From Chaera sp964544355 (lineage in GTDB: Bacteria; Patescibacteriota; Saccharimonadia; Saccharimonadales; Saccharimonadaceae): DNA of 64,000 nt. This document shows positions 49,990 to 58,005 of this stretch, in pieces. A program made the position numbers and the translations under genes. Below the pieces are notes generated by a model. The model was not told the origin of the DNA and searched no databases. It saw only the letters and a program-made list of their open reading frames with translations. The stretch spans positions 1-64,000 of the forward strand of contig CAZJAI010000003.1 of assembly GCA_964544355.1 (NCBI GenBank), in the 5' to 3' direction. How positions within the stretch are numbered: the stretch's first letter is position 1; every line of letters begins with the position of its first letter.

Positions 49990-51963
49990 ATGAGCGCGGG
50001 ATTCAAACTCAGAACCGATTACCAGCCGACCGGCGATCAGCCGCAGGCCATTGAAAAACTGTGCCGCGGCTTAAAAGAGGGCAAGAAGCAACAGGTTCTT
50101 TTAGGAGTTACCGGTTCCGGTAAAACTTTTACCATGGCCAACACGGTAGCCTATCGCCAGGTGCCAACTCTGGTACTTTGCCACAACAAAACTCTGGCCG
50201 CCCAGCTGTTTAGCGAATTTCAGCAGTTTTTTCCGGAGAACGCCGTGCATTATTTCGTCAGTTATTTCGACTACTACCAGCCGGAAGCCTATATGCCGCA
50301 GACCGACACGTATATTGAAAAGGACAGCAAGATGAACGAAGAAATAGACCGGCTGCGCCATGCCGCCACCTCGTCGCTGCTCAGCCGCCGGGACGTGCTG
50401 ATAGTGGCCAGCGTCAGCTGTATTTACGGTATAGGCTCGGTCGAAGATTACGGCGCCATGGCCGTTAAAATCTTCAGGGGCGAAATTCGCAAACAGGACA
50501 AGCTGGTCCGTTGGCTGACCGACATTCAGTACCGGCGCAACGACGTGGACTTTCACCGGGGCGCTTTTCGGGTGCGCGGCGACGTAGTGGATATTTTTCC
50601 GGCCGGTTCGGAAACGGCTTTCAGGATCGAGTTTTTCGGTGATAGGGTCGAGCAAATCAGCAACATAGACCCTTTAACTGGCGAAGTGCTGGGGCGGCCG
50701 TCGGAGCTGACGGTGTTCCCCGGCAGTCACTACGTTACACCCAAAGAGAAACTACAGTCCGCCATAAAGGCTATCCAGCAGGAGCTGACTAAGCGGCAAG
50801 CCGAGCTGCGGTCTCAGGGTAAGCTGCTGGAGCTGCAGCGGCTGACCCAGCGGACACAGTTCGATCTGGAAATGCTGCAGGAGACAGGTTTCGTAAAAGG
50901 TATCGAGAACTACAGCCGCTATTTAACCAATCGCGAACCGGGCGAGCAGCCGGCTACTTTGATGGATTATTTTCCGGATGATTATCTTCTGCTGGTTGAC
51001 GAGTCGCACATGACCATACCCCAAGTGCGCGGCATGTATAACGGTGATCGCGCCCGCAAAGAAATGCTGGTGGAACACGGCTTCCGGTTGCCTAGCGCTC
51101 TTGATAACCGGCCGTTAACTTTTAGCGAATTCGAGCGCCAGATGAACCAGGTGATTTATGCCAGCGCCACCCCGGGCCCCTATGAGCTGGGCCGATCAGA
51201 CCGGCCGGTTCAGCAGATCATCCGGCCGACTGGCCTGCTTGACCCTCAGATCACCGTCAAGTCTACCGAAGGACAGATCGATGACTTGATGGAGGAAATC
51301 CACCAAACGGTGGCCGCCGGCCAAAGGGTACTGGTTACCACGTTGACCAAGCGGATGGCCGAAGATCTAAGCGCTTATCTGGAGGAGGCCGGGGTGAAAA
51401 CCGCTTACATCCACTCCGATATAGATACTCTCAACCGGGGGGATATTTTACGTGATCTACGTATCGGGGTTTACGACGTGCTGGTGGGAATCAATCTTTT
51501 ACGGGAAGGCCTGGATCTGCCCGAAGTCAGCCTGGTGGCCATTTTGGATGCCGACAAAGAGGGCTTTTTACGCAGCGAACAGGCTTTGGTGCAGACCATC
51601 GGCCGGGCCGCTCGTCACCTGCAGGGCCGGGTAATCATGTACGCGGACGCTATAACTGGCAGCATGCGGGCGGCCATCGACGAAACCGACCGTCGCCGGA
51701 AGGTGCAGGCCGCTTACAATCAAAAACACGGCATTGTCCCCAAATCGGTAGCCAAGGAGGTGGGCATGGGATTGCGGTCGGTCATTCCTCTGTCCGAGGA
51801 GGCCTCTCAGGCAAAACGCGACCTGCAGAAAATCCCTAAAGACGAGCTGCCCCACGTGATTAGCGATCTAACCTCCCAGATGGAACTGGCGGCGGCCAAC
51901 CTGGAATTCGAGAAAGCGGCTGAGCTGCGCGATTTAATTGAACAGTTAAAGCGCCGCCGGTGA
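49990..51963 (+). CDS. uvrB: excinuclease ABC subunit B
   Basis: A 657-residue damage-loading helicase-like subunit of nucleotide excision repair. Walker A GVTGSGKTFTMAN, the beta-hairpin segment YYQPEAYMPQTDTYIEKD, DEXH-type DESHMTIPQ, motif VI (QTIGRAARH) and a C-terminal UVR domain (NLEFEKAAELRDLIEQL). TAAAAT lies 10 bases before the ATG. Length is typical. Confidence 0.98.
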   Translation: MSAGFKLRTDYQPTGDQPQAIEKLCRGLKEGKKQQVLLGVTGSGKTFTMANTVAYRQVPTLVLCHNKTLAAQLFSEFQQFFPENAVHYFVSYFDYYQPEAYMPQTDTYIEKDSKMNEEIDRLRHAATSSLLSRRDVLIVASVSCIYGIGSVEDYGAMAVKIFRGEIRKQDKLVRWLTDIQYRRNDVDFHRGAFRVRGDVVDIFPAGSETAFRIEFFGDRVEQISNIDPLTGEVLGRPSELTVFPGSHYVTPKEKLQSAIKAIQQELTKRQAELRSQGKLLELQRLTQRTQFDLEMLQETGFVKGIENYSRYLTNREPGEQPATLMDYFPDDYLLLVDESHMTIPQVRGMYNGDRARKEMLVEHGFRLPSALDNRPLTFSEFERQMNQVIYASATPGPYELGRSDRPVQQIIRPTGLLDPQITVKSTEGQIDDLMEEIHQTVAAGQRVLVTTLTKRMAEDLSAYLEEAGVKTAYIHSDIDTLNRGDILRDLRIGVYDVLVGINLLREGLDLPEVSLVAILDADKEGFLRSEQALVQTIGRAARHLQGRVIMYADAITGSMRAAIDETDRRRKVQAAYNQKHGIVPKSVAKEVGMGLRSVIPLSEEASQAKRDLQKIPKDELPHVISDLTSQMELAAANLEFEKAAELRDLIEQLKRRR

Positions 51964-52009
51964 TACAATGGGTTTTAAGCAGTAACTACCAAGGAGTTGA
52001 CATATCACC

Positions 52010-52696
52010 ATGGCAGACACAACTATCAAAAACGGCCCCTTAAACAGACAGTGGCGGACACCGGTGTGGCTGAAGCGGGCCGACTGGTTTTTTGTCGAGC
52101 ACCTGCTGTTTCTGTTCTTCGCGGCGATACTGCTTTGGCTGTTTGACGGCCTAGTGTTCGGTTTGTTCGAGTATCTGGCACTGTCGCCTGCGGACCGTTT
52201 CGCGGCTCCCGGAGCGCTGGTGTTTGCCATACCGGCCGTGTTTGTGGTGGTGCCTTTTTTGCTGGTGCTGTGGCGTCGTCAGAGGGGCAGCCTTGACGCC
52301 AAGCCGGCTTTAGCTCTGCGCAAAGCCCACCGCTGGCCGCTGTACGCTTTCGTCGTGGTGCAGATACTTACCATTTTCAGCTTGGCTATTAGTCTGGTGG
52401 GTGCCTTGGTTGGCCCGATCATGGGTAGCGGTCCCGGTCCTTTTGGTCAGCAGTTTTTGACACTGGTACTGCCGGCTGTTTTCGCCATCGCCGCGCACTC
52501 TGCCGCCGTCTGGGTGATGTCCAAGCAAGACGGGCGCCTGGAGCGCAGCCTTGTAGTCAACCTGTCGCTGGGCGTGGTCGTGGGCGCGCTGGTACTGCTG
52601 GCCGTGCTGGCTGGAACCACCGGGCAGAGAGTCAAGACGAATCCCCAAACTACCCCGTTCGATCCCGCCCAAAACCGCTCCTACTATAATTACTAG
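52010..52696 (+). CDS. five- to six-helix membrane protein, unknown
   Basis: A 228-residue protein. Segments near residues 28-50, 68-90, 103-130, 145-165, 180-205. AAGGAG site 16 bases before the ATG. The N-terminus reads PVWLKRADWFFVEHLLFLFFAAILLW. It shows no catalytic motif and lies between uvrB and gatC on the same strand. Confidence 0.6.
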   Translation: MADTTIKNGPLNRQWRTPVWLKRADWFFVEHLLFLFFAAILLWLFDGLVFGLFEYLALSPADRFAAPGALVFAIPAVFVVVPFLLVLWRRQRGSLDAKPALALRKAHRWPLYAFVVVQILTIFSLAISLVGALVGPIMGSGPGPFGQQFLTLVLPAVFAIAAHSAAVWVMSKQDGRLERSLVVNLSLGVVVGALVLLAVLAGTTGQRVKTNPQTTPFDPAQNRSYYNY

Positions 52697-52776
52697 CCAG
52701 GCTGCCGGGCGGTTAGAGTTCGTAAGCAACCGGACGGACAGGCCTGTGGTTTTAGGGGATGACCAGAAATTGTTAA

Positions 52777-52782
52777 TATAAT
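52777..52782 (+). promoter_or_regulatory. gatCAB -10 box, leaderless type
   Basis: TATAAT 8 bases before the gatC ATG, no ribosome-binding site. Confidence 0.65.
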
Positions 52783-52790
52783 TAACGCCA

Positions 52791-53087
52791 ATGCCTAAAA
52801 TTACATCTGAAGACATTAAAAAACTGGCTGCTTTAAGCGCTTTGAGCGTCAGCCAATCCGAGGCCGCAGCGCTGGCGCGCGATTTAAGCGCCATTGTCGG
52901 CTACGTTGAGCAGCTGGCCGCGGTGGACACCGCCGGCCTGGAGCCAACCTATCAGGTAACCGGCCTGCAGGACGTGGAACGGCCCGACGAAGTGACGGAT
53001 TACCCGGACAGCATGAAAGTTCTGGGTGGCGGCGACGAATCGAAAATCGGGCCCGATGGTTACATAAGGGTCAGGCGGGTACTTTAA
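52791..53087 (+). CDS. gatC: Asp/Glu-tRNA amidotransferase subunit C
   Basis: A 98-residue subunit that stabilises GatA. ITSEDIKKLAALSALSVSQSEAAAL and DLSAIVGYVEQLAAVDT are GatC landmarks; VERPDEV follows. First gene of a gatC-gatA-(54516)-gatB operon. Confidence 0.93.
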   Translation: MPKITSEDIKKLAALSALSVSQSEAAALARDLSAIVGYVEQLAAVDTAGLEPTYQVTGLQDVERPDEVTDYPDSMKVLGGGDESKIGPDGYIRVRRVL

Positions 53088-53088
53088 A

Positions 53089-54510
53089 ATGAGCTCCGGA
53101 CGGATTCAGGACATAGCCGAAAAAGTTGTCAGCGGCCGGAGCAGCGCTAAAGCCAACACCGTAGCCGCCCTGCGCGCCTTGGCTCAAAACCATTCATATA
53201 ATCTGGTGATTAATACTTGCAAAAAGCGGGCTCTGGAGAGGGCCGAACAGATTGACCGTTCGCTGAAAACCAGGGGCGAAAACTTTCGCCCCGGCCGGCT
53301 GGCCGGAGTGCCTTTTGTCGCCAAGGATAATTTTTTAAGTTTCGGCCCTCCCACCACGGCGGCCAGCAAAATGCTGCAGAATTTCGTGGCGCCGTATCAG
53401 TCTACAGCCATAGAAAAACTGGAAGCCGAGGGAGCCGTTTGCGTGGCAAAGGTCAATCTGGATGCCTTCGCCCACGGCAGCAGTACCGAAAACAGCGATT
53501 TCGGGCCGACGCTTAACCCCCGCGATCCCGGCCGGGTGCCCGGTGGCTCTTCGGGCGGTTCTGCCGCGGCGGTGGCCCTGGACTGCGTGCCGTTCGCTCT
53601 GGGAACCGATACCGGCGGTTCAGTCAGGCTGCCGGCCAGCTTTTGCGGCGTGGTCGGCTTCAAGCCCACCTATGGGCTGATCAGCCGTTACGGGGTGGTG
53701 GCCATGGCCAGCAGCACCGACGTAGTCGGCACGCTCAGCCGAAGCGCCGCCGATGCCGCGCTGCTGATAGACGTTTTAGCCGGCCGTGATCCAAATGACC
53801 CGACCACACTGCCCCGCCCGAAAGATCTGGCCGACCCGGTCAAGTCATCGCCTTTAAAAATCGGTTTAATCAAAGAATTCATGGGCGCGGACGTCGAGTC
53901 CGGAGTCAGGGAGGCGGTTGATCAAACCTGCCGGAAGCTGGCTCGGTTAGGCCACGTCGTCGAACCGGTCAGTTTGCCGTCTCTGCCGTTGGCTTTGGCC
54001 GTTTACTATATAGTAGTGCCGGCCGAAATCAGCTCTAACCTGGCCCGGTATGACGGTATCCGCTACGGTTACAGTTCGCCGGACGCCAATTCGCTGGCCG
54101 AGGTTTACGGCCTGAGCCGCGACCAGGCTTTTAACACCGAAAATAAACGGCGCATATTAATTGGCACGTATGTGCTGTCCAGCGGCTATATCGAGGCCTA
54201 TTACCAAAAAGCTCAAACGGTGCGCACCAAGCTGATTAACGATTTCAAACAGGCTTTTAATCGCCTCGATTTTTTAATCGGACCGGTGGCGCCCACCACG
54301 GCTTTTAGGCTGGGTGAAAACGTTAAAGATCCCCTGAAGATGTATCTGACGGACATTATGACCGTAGGAGCTAGCATAGCCGGCCTGCCGGCCATCAGTT
54401 TGCCGTCCGGCACTGATGACGCCGGCCTGCCGGTGGGCGTCCAACTGATCGGACCGCAACTGAGCGACGGGCGACTGCTGAATTTGGCCAAGGATCTGGA
54501 GGGGGTTTAA
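53089..54510 (+). CDS. gatA: Asp/Glu-tRNA amidotransferase subunit A
   Basis: A 473-residue amidase that makes ammonia for tRNA transamidation. The Ser-cis-Ser-Lys triad is visible: Lys in FVAKDNF, and the two Ser in GGSSGGSAAAVA and GTDTGGSVRLPAS. It begins one base after the gatC stop. Confidence 0.97.
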   Translation: MSSGRIQDIAEKVVSGRSSAKANTVAALRALAQNHSYNLVINTCKKRALERAEQIDRSLKTRGENFRPGRLAGVPFVAKDNFLSFGPPTTAASKMLQNFVAPYQSTAIEKLEAEGAVCVAKVNLDAFAHGSSTENSDFGPTLNPRDPGRVPGGSSGGSAAAVALDCVPFALGTDTGGSVRLPASFCGVVGFKPTYGLISRYGVVAMASSTDVVGTLSRSAADAALLIDVLAGRDPNDPTTLPRPKDLADPVKSSPLKIGLIKEFMGADVESGVREAVDQTCRKLARLGHVVEPVSLPSLPLALAVYYIVVPAEISSNLARYDGIRYGYSSPDANSLAEVYGLSRDQAFNTENKRRILIGTYVLSSGYIEAYYQKAQTVRTKLINDFKQAFNRLDFLIGPVAPTTAFRLGENVKDPLKMYLTDIMTVGASIAGLPAISLPSGTDDAGLPVGVQLIGPQLSDGRLLNLAKDLEGV

Positions 54511-54515
54511 AGAGC

Positions 54516-54941
54516 ATGTATTCCACGCCGATTTTACTTATGTTGTCAGCCGTGCTGTTTGTGGCGGTAGCCATATTGGTGATCATAGTTTTAACTCAGC
54601 ACCGCCGCTTGCCTTTGAATAAGAGTTTTTACAGGCGCCATTTGTCTGAAATTAATCAACTGCTAAGCGGTAGCAGCCCTCACGGCTGGCAGGTCGCGGT
54701 TATTAACGCCGACAAACTGCTGTTTCACGCCATGAAAGCAAAAGGAGTACGCGGCGCCAATATGGGTGAAATTCTCAAAAACGGGGCGGCGCTGCTTAGC
54801 AAGCGCAACGCCGTTTGGATGGCGCATAAGCTGCGCAACCGGCTGGCTCATGAAAACGGCGTCAAGATCAGCCAGGTCGCGGCCCGCAAAGCCGTCGATA
54901 GTTTTGTCAGCGGTCTGCGCGACATGGGAGCGATAGATTAA
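54516..54941 (+). CDS. membrane-anchored protein with a HEPN-like RxxxxH motif
   Basis: A 141-residue protein: one N-terminal membrane helix (residues 5-27), a basic patch, and a helical domain. The last third holds HKLRNRLAHE, where R107-N108-...-H112 matches the RN(x3)H catalytic signature of HEPN-fold RNases, followed by an amphipathic helix. The gene sits between gatA and gatB with gaps of 5 and 0 bases, so it must be co-transcribed. A function in the amidotransferase complex or as a membrane RNase are both possible. Unverified by search. Confidence 0.6.
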   Translation: MYSTPILLMLSAVLFVAVAILVIIVLTQHRRLPLNKSFYRRHLSEINQLLSGSSPHGWQVAVINADKLLFHAMKAKGVRGANMGEILKNGAALLSKRNAVWMAHKLRNRLAHENGVKISQVAARKAVDSFVSGLRDMGAID

Positions 54942-56384
54942 ATGGCCGGACTGCTGCCGTCTATCGGCATTGAATGTCACGTGCAGCTAAGCACCAGGAG
55001 CAAATTGTTTAGCTCCGCCGGAAACGATGCCCGCCAGGCCGTTGCCAACACGCTCGTTAGCCCGCTGTGCCTGGGTCTGCCCGGTACGCTGCCGGTGCTC
55101 AATTCAGCCGCCGTGGATCTGGCCATTAAAGCCGGCCTGGCCCTGAACGCCCAAATCGCCAAAATCAGCAGTTTTGACCGCAAGCACTATTTTTATCCCG
55201 ACCTGCCTAAGGGATATCAAATCACCCAGCTTGACCGGCCGGTGGTCGGCGGCGGCACGGTGAAAGTTCCCCGGCCGGAAGGCGGCTACATGGAGGTCAG
55301 GATCATCCGGGCGCACCTTGAAGAAGACGCCGGCAAGCTGATTCACCCGCCCGGCTCGGATGTGTCGCTGGTAGACTTAAACCGAGCTGGCACGCCGCTG
55401 CTGGAAATCGTATCCGCTCCCGACATGCATAGCCCGGAAGAAGCCAAGGCTTATGCCTATGAACTGTACTTGACGATGGTTATGGCCGGCGTAACCGACG
55501 GCGACCTGTACCATGGTAATATGAGATTCGACGTTAATGTTTCGCTGTCGGACGATCCCGGCCGGCTGGGAGTCAGAACTGAAGTGAAAAATCTCAATTC
55601 CTTCCGATCAATAGAGCGGGCGGTGGAGTATGAAATTAAGCGGCAAAGTAAACTGATCAGCCAGGGCCGGGCCTTGTCGCAGCAAACCCGCGGCTGGGAC
55701 GAAGCTTCCCAAACCACCAAGCTGCAGCGCAGCAAGGAAACAGCTACCGATTACCGCTATTTCCCCGATCCGGATATTCCGCCTCTGGCGCTGACTGAAG
55801 CCAGAATCAATTCGCTCAAGCGGCAGTTGCCTATGCTGCCCTGGGACTTTCGCCGTGACTGGCAGCCGCTGAAACTGGACGCCTCGGTAGAGTCGGCCCT
55901 ACTGGAGCGTCCGGCATACGCTGAATTAATCAGCCAGCTGAAAGCGGATTCGGGCCCGAGCCATGCCCGCCGGGCCGCTCACTGGTTAGCCGGCCTGACT
56001 GTTCCGGCCGACACCGCTCAATCCGGTCGTCCGGTCGAATTCGAGCAGGCCGCTCTAGCCGAGCTTTCCGTTATGGTCGAGGAAGGCAGCCTGAGTTCCA
56101 CCGCGGCCAAAAAAGTGCTGTCTATTTTGCCGGGCAGCCAGCTTTCGCCTAGGCGTATCGCCGCTCAGATGAACTTGCTGCAGCTTAGCGATCAGTCCGA
56201 GCTGTCGGAAACGCTGGAACGGCTGATTCAGGAAGATCCAGCTGCCGCCCGTGCTCTGGGGGATTTTCGCGGCGGTAACAAGAGAGCGGGCGGCTACATC
56301 ATTGGCCAGCTGATGAAGCGTACCGGTGGTAAGGCCAACCCGGCTCTGGCGGCCCGGCTGCTGGACGAAATAGCCGGCCAATAA
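54942..56384 (+). CDS. gatB: Asp/Glu-tRNA amidotransferase subunit B
   Basis: A 480-residue kinase/transamidase subunit. IGIECHVQLSTRSKLFSS, FDRKHYFYPDLPKGYQITQ, GDLYHGNMRFDVNVSL and RSKETATDYRYFPDPDIPPL are signatures; the C-terminal YqeY-like tail (GGKANPALAARLLDE) is present. With GatC and GatA it should convert Glu-tRNA-Gln, whose tRNA gene is at 23.4 kb, to Gln-tRNA-Gln. Confidence 0.98.
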   Translation: MAGLLPSIGIECHVQLSTRSKLFSSAGNDARQAVANTLVSPLCLGLPGTLPVLNSAAVDLAIKAGLALNAQIAKISSFDRKHYFYPDLPKGYQITQLDRPVVGGGTVKVPRPEGGYMEVRIIRAHLEEDAGKLIHPPGSDVSLVDLNRAGTPLLEIVSAPDMHSPEEAKAYAYELYLTMVMAGVTDGDLYHGNMRFDVNVSLSDDPGRLGVRTEVKNLNSFRSIERAVEYEIKRQSKLISQGRALSQQTRGWDEASQTTKLQRSKETATDYRYFPDPDIPPLALTEARINSLKRQLPMLPWDFRRDWQPLKLDASVESALLERPAYAELISQLKADSGPSHARRAAHWLAGLTVPADTAQSGRPVEFEQAALAELSVMVEEGSLSSTAAKKVLSILPGSQLSPRRIAAQMNLLQLSDQSELSETLERLIQEDPAAARALGDFRGGNKRAGGYIIGQLMKRTGGKANPALAARLLDEIAGQ

Positions 56385-56426
56385 AACCGGCGCGTCTTTT
56401 AACCTGGCAGCCCAACTTGCCCCGTT

Positions 56427-56453
56427 AAGTTGTGGCTTTTTTAGCCACGACTT
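56427..56453. terminator. hairpin after gatB
   Basis: AAGTTGTGGCT (56427-56437), loop TTTTT, AGCCACGACTT (56443-56453); 11 pairs with one G-U. No T-run follows on the plus strand, so termination strength is uncertain. TATAAT at 56466-56471 for the next gene begins 13 bases later. Confidence 0.5.
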
Positions 56454-56510
56454 CCCTGGCGGGTGTATAATGTAAGCACACATTAACAAAGCGAAGGAGG
56501 AATGGGAGGT

Positions 56511-56765
56511 ATGGTTAATCTATTACTATTCATTATCCTCGGCGGCATCGCCGGCTGGCTGGCATCCATAGTGATGAAGACGGACAGCTCGATGGGCGTC
56601 GGAGCTAATGTGGTAGTCGGGGTGCTGGGAGCGCTGATAGGCGGTTTTGTGTTTACCGCCCTGGGCGGTCAAGGCGTTACCGGCTTTAACTTTTACAGCC
56701 TTCTAGTGGCGCTGGTCGGCTCGATCATCCTGCTTTGGCTGGTTAAATTGTTCAGGCGAGCCTGA
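56511..56765 (+). CDS. GlsB/YeaQ/YmgE-family small membrane protein
   Basis: An 84-residue three-helix protein: LLLFIILGGIAGWLAS, GVGANVVVGVLGALIGGFVF and FNFYSLLVALVGSIILLWLVK. The family is often called transglycosylase-associated and stress-induced; no enzymatic role is known. AAGGAGG 10 bases upstream supports ATG 56511 over 56502. Confidence 0.88.
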   Translation: MVNLLLFIILGGIAGWLASIVMKTDSSMGVGANVVVGVLGALIGGFVFTALGGQGVTGFNFYSLLVALVGSIILLWLVKLFRRA

Positions 56766-56863
56766 GCGGCTCCGGTCCGTTTAAGGTCTGGCACGAGCAG
56801 GCTGAGTTTCAGGCAGTTTAAAATTGCCGGTAACTTTTAATATCTAAATAGGCTGATTAATTT

Positions 56864-57118
56864 ATGGGCAACGCAGCGGAAATTCTGGTGATCATATTGG
56901 CAGCATTCCTGGCGGTTTTTCTGGGACTGGCCATCGCTTTGATAGTTTTGCTTTTGAAGGTGACCAAACAAATCAAGACGGTTACCGGCGCCGCCGAGAC
57001 CACCGTGCGCCAGGTTAACAGTTTTGTGGCTGCCGCTTCCAAAGCCGCCGCACCGGCGGTTTTCGCTAAATATCTGGTTCAGGGGGTGGTTGGCGCGCTG
57101 AAGAAAAAACGCCGTTAA
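56864..57118 (+). CDS. small membrane protein, unknown
   Basis: An 84-residue protein: N-terminal helix (residues 6-32), then an Ala/Thr/Val-rich amphipathic stretch similar to apolipoprotein-like or coiled regions, ending KKKRR. Second of four small envelope genes in a row. Confidence 0.6.
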   Translation: MGNAAEILVIILAAFLAVFLGLAIALIVLLLKVTKQIKTVTGAAETTVRQVNSFVAAASKAAAPAVFAKYLVQGVVGALKKKRR

Positions 57119-57167
57119 ATCATCAAAAAGCAGTTAACAAAGTATAAAATAAGCTACAGGAGGAGAG

Positions 57168-57446
57168 ATGAAAAAAGGATCCAAATTTGCCCTAGGCGCT
57201 CTGGTTGGCGCTGCCGCCGGCGTAATCGCCGGTTTGCTGGCTGCCCCGAAAAGCGGCAAAGAAACCCGGGCTGATCTTAAGCAAAAAGCCCTAGAGGTTA
57301 AAAAGGAGGCCGCCGGTAAAGCCGACGAATTTAAAAAACAGGCTTCCAAGCTGGGTGACGACGCCAGACACAAAGCTGAAGGAGCGCTGAAACAGGCCAG
57401 GCAACGGGTAGACGAAGTTAGAAAACGCGGCGAAGGCTCGTCCTAA
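57168..57446 (+). CDS. YtxH-domain protein
   Basis: A 92-residue general-stress-type protein. Helix 1 (FALGALVGAAAGVIAGLLAAPKSGKETR) is the YtxH glycine-zipper with its APKSGKETR turn, followed by a Lys/Ala/Glu-rich amphipathic helix. AGGAGGAGAG directly upstream. Third in the run of small envelope genes. Confidence 0.86.
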   Translation: MKKGSKFALGALVGAAAGVIAGLLAAPKSGKETRADLKQKALEVKKEAAGKADEFKKQASKLGDDARHKAEGALKQARQRVDEVRKRGEGSS

Positions 57447-57522
57447 CAAGATAACGGTTTTAAAAAGCCGGCTTGGAGCGGCCGCAGTGCTTGATTGAAC
57501 CTAGCTAAACACTTTTTATAAC

Positions 57523-57858
57523 GTGGCCGATAAACGACAACACCCGAAAACATCCACACCCGGCGCCGCCAGGCAGGGCCGCTCTTTGGTTGAGGCCTTT
57601 AAGACCGGACAGTCCAAAACGGCTATGGTGGCTATGGTCGAGGAGCTTTTTAACGATTACTGGGCGCATCGGCGTCAGGTGTACCGGATGAATTTCGTTC
57701 GCGGCCTGATGTTCGGATTGGGTAGCGCGCTGGGAGGTACGGTGGTGCTGGCTTTGGCGGTCTGGCTTTTAACCCAGCTGCTGAGTCTGCCGCTGGTTGG
57801 CGGTTACGTGCAGGATGTCAAAAATTCCATTAATCAAAGCCTGCAGCAGCGGCGCTAG
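57523..57858 (+). CDS. DUF5665-like membrane protein
   Basis: A 111-residue protein, GTG start. Basic N-tail, then FNDYWAHRRQVYRMNFVRGLMFGLGSALGGTVVLALAVWLLTQL and GGYVQDVKNSI, the features of DUF5665. Two helices (about 60-85). A TAAACA -10-like box lies 11 bases before the GTG. Confidence 0.75.
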   Translation: MADKRQHPKTSTPGAARQGRSLVEAFKTGQSKTAMVAMVEELFNDYWAHRRQVYRMNFVRGLMFGLGSALGGTVVLALAVWLLTQLLSLPLVGGYVQDVKNSINQSLQQRR

Positions 57859-57936
57859 GCCGCAGCCGCGTACAATCCGTCCGTTTCTTTGACGGCCGTT
57901 GTAAATCTTCTAATACAAAGGCTCCGTTTTTGACAT

Positions 57937-57942
57937 TATAAT
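57937..57942 (+). promoter_or_regulatory. -10 box for dnaE
   Basis: TATAAT about 63 bases before the dnaE GTG. The leader contains GGAAGGTGA just before the start, a weak ribosome-binding site. Confidence 0.45.
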
Positions 57943-58005
57943 AATGCTTAAGCGAAGCAGCCCAGGCGGCTGGATTCAAGTTTTATAACCAGCGGAAGGT
58001 GACCA

